From Candidatus Gastranaerophilales bacterium (GTDB lineage Bacteria; Cyanobacteriota; Vampirovibrionia; Gastranaerophilales; Gastranaerophilaceae): DNA of 10,469 bases. Below the pieces are notes generated by a model. The model was not told the origin of the DNA and made no database searches. It saw nothing but the letters and a program-made list of their open reading frames with translations. Below are positions 6,878 to 10,469 of the stretch, one piece after another; position 1 is the first letter of the stretch, and every line of letters begins with the position of its first letter. The position numbers and the translations under genes are program-made. The DNA lies in the NCBI GenBank assembly GCA_900552525.1, contig UNSK01000059.1, forward strand, positions 1 through 10,469. Reading direction: 5' to 3'.

Positions 6878-7441
6878 CTATTGTGCACCGACAAGCTTAT
6901 TATAATTATCCAGATAAGTCTGCGCAAGTTTTGGTTTATTCAATTTTTTGTATACGTATGCAAGATTGTAATGAAATTCCGGTACATCAGATTTAAACAT
7001 TATTGCTTTATTTAAATTTGTCTTAGCCTTTTTAATTTCACCCATCTGTATATAAGTACAGGCCATATTGTAAAAAATATACGGATTTTCTTTGTTTAAA
7101 GAGGCAGCCTTTTTATAATTCTGCACAGCCATATTAAACTGGCTGTTCTGCGCGTAATTATTAGCAAGATTGTAATAAGCTTTGTAATATTTCGGGTTTA
7201 CACTTATTGCTTTTTGATACATAAAAATAGCGTTATCTTTTTCACCTTTATCCTCAAGAACATTACCCAGAATTAACCAATCTTGAGCTGAACGTTCTTT
7301 TTCATCAATCTGCAAAATTAAATCCATGGTTTTATTATAATTATTATCACTATAGAATGCTGTTGCCTGTTTTGATAAATCTTCAAAGGCGAAACAGGCA
7401 CATCCTGCAAATAATAAAGCTGTAATTAAAAATCTTCTCAT
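6878..7441 (-). CDS. secreted or lipid-anchored tetratricopeptide-repeat protein
   Basis: Protein of 187 residues. Residues 1-19 form a signal sequence (MRRFLITALLFAGCACFAFE). FAGC at 11-14 resembles a lipobox, which would lipidate Cys14; alternatively signal peptidase I could cut after Ala19. The remainder is almost entirely four consecutive TPR units (about 53-86, 87-120, 121-154 and 155-187), for example AYYNLANNYAQNSQFNMAVQ and YIFYNMACTYIQMGEIKKA. The consensus is cleaner than in its convergent neighbour at 6218-6874, with which it shares type but no close sequence identity. Likely a periplasmic scaffold or assembly factor; the partner is unknown. No clear ribosome-binding site precedes the ATG. 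Confidence 0.85.
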   Translation of the reverse strand: MRRFLITALLFAGCACFAFEDLSKQATAFYSDNNYNKTMDLILQIDEKERSAQDWLILGNVLEDKGEKDNAIFMYQKAISVNPKYYKAYYNLANNYAQNSQFNMAVQNYKKAASLNKENPYIFYNMACTYIQMGEIKKAKTNLNKAIMFKSDVPEFHYNLAYVYKKLNKPKLAQTYLDNYNKLVGAQ

Positions 7442-7488
7442 AACTAAATTATAAAAAAAAATTATAAATTTATCAAATACAGGACTTA

Positions 7489-7497
7489 TGTTATATT
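7489..7497 (+). promoter_or_regulatory. putative extended -10 promoter for the DUF2752 gene
   Basis: TGTTATATT fits TGnTATAAT with one mismatch. Transcription would begin at about 7504, the position of the ATG itself, implying a leaderless or nearly leaderless transcript. No Shine-Dalgarno sequence precedes either possible start, which is consistent with this. Confidence 0.35.
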
Positions 7498-7503
7498 GTG
7501 TTT

Positions 7504-7782
7504 ATGAGGTCAAACAAGATAAAATTCTGGTTATTAATATTGCTTCCCTGCTTTTTATTTATAATAAGCAGTCTGCTTATAAAATATCATCCTCAACCAA
7601 TATGCCTGTGGAAAAATTTAAGCGGTTATAATTGCCCTGGCTGCGGTATAACTAGGGCATTTCACTCTTTGTGTATTCTGGATTTTAAATCTGCTTATAA
7701 TTACAACCCGGGTATATTTATAGTTGCACCGCTGCTTTTATACATATGGCTTAAAGAATTAGTAAAATGCCTAAATACATAA
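7504..7782 (+). CDS. DUF2752 family small membrane protein
   Basis: Protein of 92 residues with two hydrophobic segments (about 8-26 and 70-86, counted from the ATG at 7504) flanking the family signature CLWKNLSGYNCPGCGITRAF and a later YNYNPG. The CPGCGxTRA motif with a downstream LNP-like turn is the hallmark of DUF2752, a widespread inner-membrane family of unknown function; the paired cysteines could bind metal or be redox active. The frame can also start at a GTG at 7498 (two extra residues), but neither start has a ribosome-binding site and ATG is preferred. It stands alone between the TPR gene and the putative small RNA. I can assign the family with confidence but not a role. Confidence 0.85.
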   Translation: MRSNKIKFWLLILLPCFLFIISSLLIKYHPQPICLWKNLSGYNCPGCGITRAFHSLCILDFKSAYNYNPGIFIVAPLLLYIWLKELVKCLNT

Positions 7783-7793
7783 ATAATAAAATT

Positions 7794-7802
7794 TGCTATA
7801 CT
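7794..7802 (+). promoter_or_regulatory. extended -10 promoter in front of the putative small RNA
   Basis: TGCTATACT is an extended -10 with a near-consensus hexamer at 7797-7802. AATACA at 7774-7779, 17 nt upstream, is a weak -35. Predicted start is about 7808-7809, at the base of the structured segment that follows. Confidence 0.5.
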
Positions 7803-7807
7803 TTTCA

Positions 7808-7905
7808 AGGGGTTTCCTTTTAGGCTGGTTAGGCGTACACTGTATTCTGCTTATTTGAACAGCAACTGTTCCCGCAAGAAAATGAACCTTGAAATAGTTT
7901 TTTTT
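7808..7905 (+). ncRNA. putative structured small RNA or leader RNA, family unknown
   Basis: This segment begins where the promoter at 7794-7802 predicts initiation and ends in a T8 tract (7898-7905). By hand it folds into a closed structure. The ends pair as CAAGG (7806-7810) with CCTTG (7887-7891), continuing through a GG bulge as TTT (7813-7815) with GAA (7884-7886). TTTT (7818-7821) pairs with AAAA (7879-7882). Two inner hairpins follow: TAGGCG/TGCTTA (7830-7835 with 7848-7853) and GAACAG-CAA-CTGTTC (7857-7871). If transcribed through from upstream, the closing stem lengthens to TTTCAAGG/CCTTGAAA. I do not see SRP, 6S, tmRNA or any common riboswitch core. It may be a free small RNA or an attenuator leader of the glucanotransferase gene 47 nt downstream. 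Confidence 0.5.
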
Positions 7906-7917
7906 AGATGATAAACT
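7889..7917 (+). promoter_or_regulatory. putative promoter of the glucanotransferase gene
   Basis: TTGAAA (-35, 7889-7894), a 17-nt spacer, and TAAACT (-10, 7912-7917) preceded by TGA, so both a -35 and an extended -10 are present. Predicted start is about 7924, giving a leader of roughly 28 nt that contains AAGGAG before the ATG at 7952. The -35 lies in the 3' closing strand of the putative small RNA, and the T8 tract forms part of the spacer. Confidence 0.45.
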
Positions 7918-7951
7918 GATTTACGAAGAGAAGATAAGGAGTATTAAATTT

Positions 7952-9820
7952 ATGGTCTGTTTAACATCAAACAAAATTGATACTAAACTCGTATCAGAAG
8001 CACTAAAAGCATTAGGAAAAGATAATTTTGCTTTAATTATTCACGGAAGCAGTTTCCCATCTAAAAATGGTGAAGATACTGGATTTGGAACATTCAATTC
8101 TGCAGCAGGACGCGATGTAATTGACTACGCTCACGGCATTTTCAACGCTTTGCAATTAGGACCTGCCGGAAAAACAAAAAGCTCAGACTCATCACCTTAC
8201 TGTGGTACAATTTTCTCAGGAAACCCGCTTTTTATTGACCTTAAACAATTAACAGAAAAGAAATGGGACAATATACTTTCACAAGAAACTTTTGAAAAAG
8301 TTGTTGCAGGAAACCCTAATCAAAATAAAGGTAAAACCGCATACTCATATATTATGAAGGCTCAGAATGAAGCTCTAAAAGAAGCCTGGGCAAACTTTAA
8401 AGAAATCCATGGCGGAATATTCGGTTCTTCCTTAAAAAAAGAATTTGATAAATTCAAAAAAGAAAATAGCTTCTGGTTAGATAATGACTCCTTATATGAA
8501 GCACTTTCTATAGAAAATGATAATGATTTCTGGTACACATGGAAAAACGAAACAGATAAAAAGCTTATGAACCCGAAATCAGAAGAAGAAAAGAAAGCAT
8601 ACGCCTCAAGAATAGAAGAAATCAGAGATAAATATTCTGACGAAATTGAGTTTTACAAGTTCTGCCAGTTTGTATTAGAAAAACAGAATGAAGAAACAAA
8701 AAAATATGCACTTTCGTCAGGTATAAAAATGATTGCCGACAGACAGGTAGCTTTCTCTGACAGAGATGCCTGGGCTTATCAGTCCCTATTTTTAGAAGGC
8801 TGGTATCTTGGCTGCCCTCCTGATTATTTTTCAAAAGATGGTCAAGCCTGGGGCTTCCCTGTAATGGATCCGGACAAAATGTTCAATCCGGACGGCTCAT
8901 TAGGCGAAGGCGGAATTTTAATGAAAAATCTTTACAAAAAGATGTTCAAAGAAAATCCGGGCGGTGTTAGAATTGACCATATTGTAGGTTTAATCGACCC
9001 TTGGGTTTATAAAGTAGGCAAGAAACCAATGTGTGAGCAGGGTGCAGGAAGATTATACTCATCTCCTGAACATCCTGAACTTTCAAGATATGCAATCGCA
9101 AGAAATGAAGATTTAGACTGGACTCTTGAAGCTGACAAAGAAAAAAGAGTTAAGACTCTTTCAGAAGAACAAATAAAACTTTACGGCAGACTAATTGAAA
9201 AAATTGTTATTGCTGCAGCTAAAGAATGCGGACTCGATAAAAATGCAATCGTTTGCGAAGATTTGGGAACATTAACAAACCCTGTTGATGCTGTAATGAA
9301 GAAATACGAACTTCAAGGCATGAGATTAACCCAGTTTGTTGTTCCTGAAAAACCTGAACATCCTTACAGATGTAAAAACATTGGAGAACACGTTTGGAAT
9401 ATGGTTGGAACCCACGATAATCTTCCGATTTCTATGTGGGCTGAAAGTATGATTAATACACACGAAGGTTATCTGCATGCAAAAAATCTTGTAGAAGATT
9501 TATTTGCAGAAGCTGAAAATAAAGACGATATTATTGTTAAACTTACTCAGGATAAAGAATATCTGAGATTTGTTAAATTAACAGAAATCTTTGCATCAAA
9601 GGCAAGAAATGTTCAAATCTTCTTTACAGATTTCTTCCAGATTAATGATGTTTACAATAGACCTGGAACATCAGGTGACCAGAACTGGTCACTTAGACTT
9701 CCAAACAACTTTGAGGAACTTACTCCAATTGATTTGCAGGCAATATTAAAAGCTGCAATCATTGCGAGAGGTAAAGAATTTGCATCAAAACATGCAAGTT
9801 TGATTGAAAAACTTTCTTAA
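7952..9820 (+). CDS. malQ: 4-alpha-glucanotransferase (GH77, amylomaltase-like), divergent
   Basis: GH77 enzyme that moves alpha-1,4-glucan segments between maltodextrins in cytoplasmic glycogen and maltose metabolism; it has no signal peptide. All three catalytic carboxylates are identifiable: nucleophile Asp342 (GVRIDHIVGL), acid/base Glu436 (IVCEDLGT) and transition-state Asp489 (VGTHDNLP). Supporting motifs are ALIIHGSSFPS at the N-terminus (in place of GILLHPTSLPS), SSPYCGTIFSGNPLFIDL, and GCPPDYFSKDGQAWGFPVMD. Its 622 residues exceed the roughly 500 of compact amylomaltases, with a longer charged helical stretch between the GNPLFIDL motif and the barrel core. The family's GDLPIFVAHDSADVWA region is ADRQVAFSDRDAW here. 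The start has AAGGAG 10 nt upstream. It has its own promoter and is closed by a strong terminator, so it is probably monocistronic. Confidence 0.92.
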   Translation: MVCLTSNKIDTKLVSEALKALGKDNFALIIHGSSFPSKNGEDTGFGTFNSAAGRDVIDYAHGIFNALQLGPAGKTKSSDSSPYCGTIFSGNPLFIDLKQLTEKKWDNILSQETFEKVVAGNPNQNKGKTAYSYIMKAQNEALKEAWANFKEIHGGIFGSSLKKEFDKFKKENSFWLDNDSLYEALSIENDNDFWYTWKNETDKKLMNPKSEEEKKAYASRIEEIRDKYSDEIEFYKFCQFVLEKQNEETKKYALSSGIKMIADRQVAFSDRDAWAYQSLFLEGWYLGCPPDYFSKDGQAWGFPVMDPDKMFNPDGSLGEGGILMKNLYKKMFKENPGGVRIDHIVGLIDPWVYKVGKKPMCEQGAGRLYSSPEHPELSRYAIARNEDLDWTLEADKEKRVKTLSEEQIKLYGRLIEKIVIAAAKECGLDKNAIVCEDLGTLTNPVDAVMKKYELQGMRLTQFVVPEKPEHPYRCKNIGEHVWNMVGTHDNLPISMWAESMINTHEGYLHAKNLVEDLFAEAENKDDIIVKLTQDKEYLRFVKLTEIFASKARNVQIFFTDFFQINDVYNRPGTSGDQNWSLRLPNNFEELTPIDLQAILKAAIIARGKEFASKHASLIEKLS

Positions 9821-9833
9821 GTTTGATAATATT

Positions 9834-9862
9834 AAAGCCGGAGCTAACGCTCCGGCTTTTTA
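9834..9862 (+). terminator. intrinsic terminator after the glucanotransferase gene
   Basis: Perfect 11-bp stem AAAGCCGGAGC / GCTCCGGCTTT with a TAAC loop and a short T-run, 13 nt after the stop codon. The A and T ends make it potentially bidirectional, but the next gene is on the same strand, so it mainly isolates the glucanotransferase transcript. Confidence 0.92.
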
Positions 9863-9883
9863 GTTAATTAAGGAGTACATATT

Positions 9884-10469
9884 ATGTTTATTCAACCTGT
9901 CACAGGTTATAGAAAGGTTGTTACCCCGGCGTTTAGAAGTCAGGCAGAAAATCCGTTACTAAAACAATCAGATATAACCAGATTAGATTCTAAATTAGTT
10001 ATAGGCAGAGCACCAGGAGCCTGCCGTTATGAAAACCATCAGTATAAAATTAACTCAAATATTCTCGATAAAGATTTGCAGTTCTTAAAAAGTAATTATA
10101 ATGTTGATACACTAATAGATTTAAGAGCAGGACATATTGAAGGTAATGAAATTACAAAAGAAGCAAACGCTGCTAAAAAAGCAGGAATGACTTACCTCAA
10201 TCTACAGATGGATGGTGCTATAGCACCAAAACCAGACGAGCTTAAAAGCTTTTTCAACACTATTGACAAAGCAAAAGGTAATGTATATTTACATTGTCAC
10301 ATGGGACACGATAGAACAGGTGTGATGTCTGCCTGCTATATGGCAAAGGTTCATAAACTGGACGAAGAATTTGCTTTTCAAAAAGTTTTTGATGAAAGGG
10401 GAGTTACTCGTTTAAAATACATGTATGGACACCCTGATCAGTGTAAATTGCTTTCTAATATATTAAAAT
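9884..10469 (+). CDS. protein-tyrosine / dual-specificity phosphatase-like protein (partial)
   Basis: The first 195 codons of a gene cut by the right edge. AAGGAG at 9870-9875, 8 nt before the ATG, supports the start. The active-site P-loop is HCHMGHDRTG with nucleophile Cys138 and Arg144 (CX5R followed by Thr). Asp110 (LQMDGAI) is a candidate general acid, and NVDTLIDLRAG at about 73-83 is the usual strand before the catalytic domain's core. This places it in the cysteine phosphatase superfamily, closest in pattern to dual-specificity or plant-and-fungi-atypical type enzymes; the substrate may be phosphoprotein, inositol phosphate or another phosphoester. The first 35 or so residues (MFIQPVTGYRKVVTPAFRSQ onward) lie outside the fold and contain no signal peptide or membrane segment. 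No promoter is evident between the terminator and the gene beyond an AT-rich stretch. Confidence 0.85.
   Translation, partial: MFIQPVTGYRKVVTPAFRSQAENPLLKQSDITRLDSKLVIGRAPGACRYENHQYKINSNILDKDLQFLKSNYNVDTLIDLRAGHIEGNEITKEANAAKKAGMTYLNLQMDGAIAPKPDELKSFFNTIDKAKGNVYLHCHMGHDRTGVMSACYMAKVHKLDEEFAFQKVFDERGVTRLKYMYGHPDQCKLLSNILK

Noticed and set aside
7808..7905. SRP RNA, 6S RNA or a tRNA in this interval
   Set aside because: The SRP tetraloop/GGAAGGAAGC core is absent, 6S is about twice as long with a different bubble, and no cloverleaf with a T-arm can be drawn.
8622..8834. Minus-strand open frame inside the glucanotransferase gene
   Set aside because: Antisense to conserved GH77 motifs, with no promoter or ribosome-binding site.
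1..10469. CRISPR arrays, insertion sequences, attachment sites or long repeats
   Set aside because: No regularly spaced repeats, terminal inverted repeats with a transposase, integrase genes or tRNA-derived duplications are visible.

Overview
The window is AT-rich bacterial chromosome with dense gene packing. It has three parts: a long minus-strand operon for a proton-pumping complex I, two convergent TPR-protein genes with a small membrane protein, and a plus-strand block with a probable small RNA, a glucanotransferase and a phosphatase. I see no mobile elements, tRNA or rRNA genes, or CRISPR arrays.

Positions 1-6134 (minus strand): nuoA-B-C-D-H-I-J-K-L, read right to left; nuoL runs off the left edge. 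Genes overlap or nearly abut, and several ribosome-binding sites lie inside the last codons of the gene before. nuoE, nuoF and nuoG (the NADH-oxidising module) are absent between nuoD and nuoH, where they usually sit in 14-subunit operons. The encoded core (quinone module B/C/D/I plus membrane arm A/H/J/K/L, presumably followed by M and N) is the 11-subunit type known from cyanobacterial NDH-1 and some other anaerobic or microaerophilic lineages. There the electron donor is thought to be ferredoxin or another carrier rather than NADH. NuoL lacks about 18 internal residues, and the C-terminal part of NuoD is divergent.

Positions 6135-7782: a short divergent promoter region serves nuoA and a secreted TPR protein. 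That gene converges, with a 3-bp gap, on a second secreted TPR protein. A small DUF2752-type membrane protein follows on the plus strand.

Positions 7783-10469: the 169-bp gap after the DUF2752 gene holds a strong extended -10 promoter, a structured segment of about 97 nt ending in a T8 tract, and then a second promoter for the next gene. This looks like an unidentified small RNA or a leader/attenuator. Next come a divergent GH77 4-alpha-glucanotransferase (malQ-like), a strong intrinsic terminator, and the start of a CX5R protein-tyrosine/dual-specificity phosphatase gene cut by the right edge.

Organism: low G+C, extended -10 promoters, a divergent GH77 enzyme and an NADH-module-less complex I would fit a fermentative relative of Cyanobacteria (Vampirovibrionia/'Melainabacteria', for example Gastranaerophilales). 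This is an inference from general impression, not proven by any marker gene here. Other anaerobic phyla remain possible.
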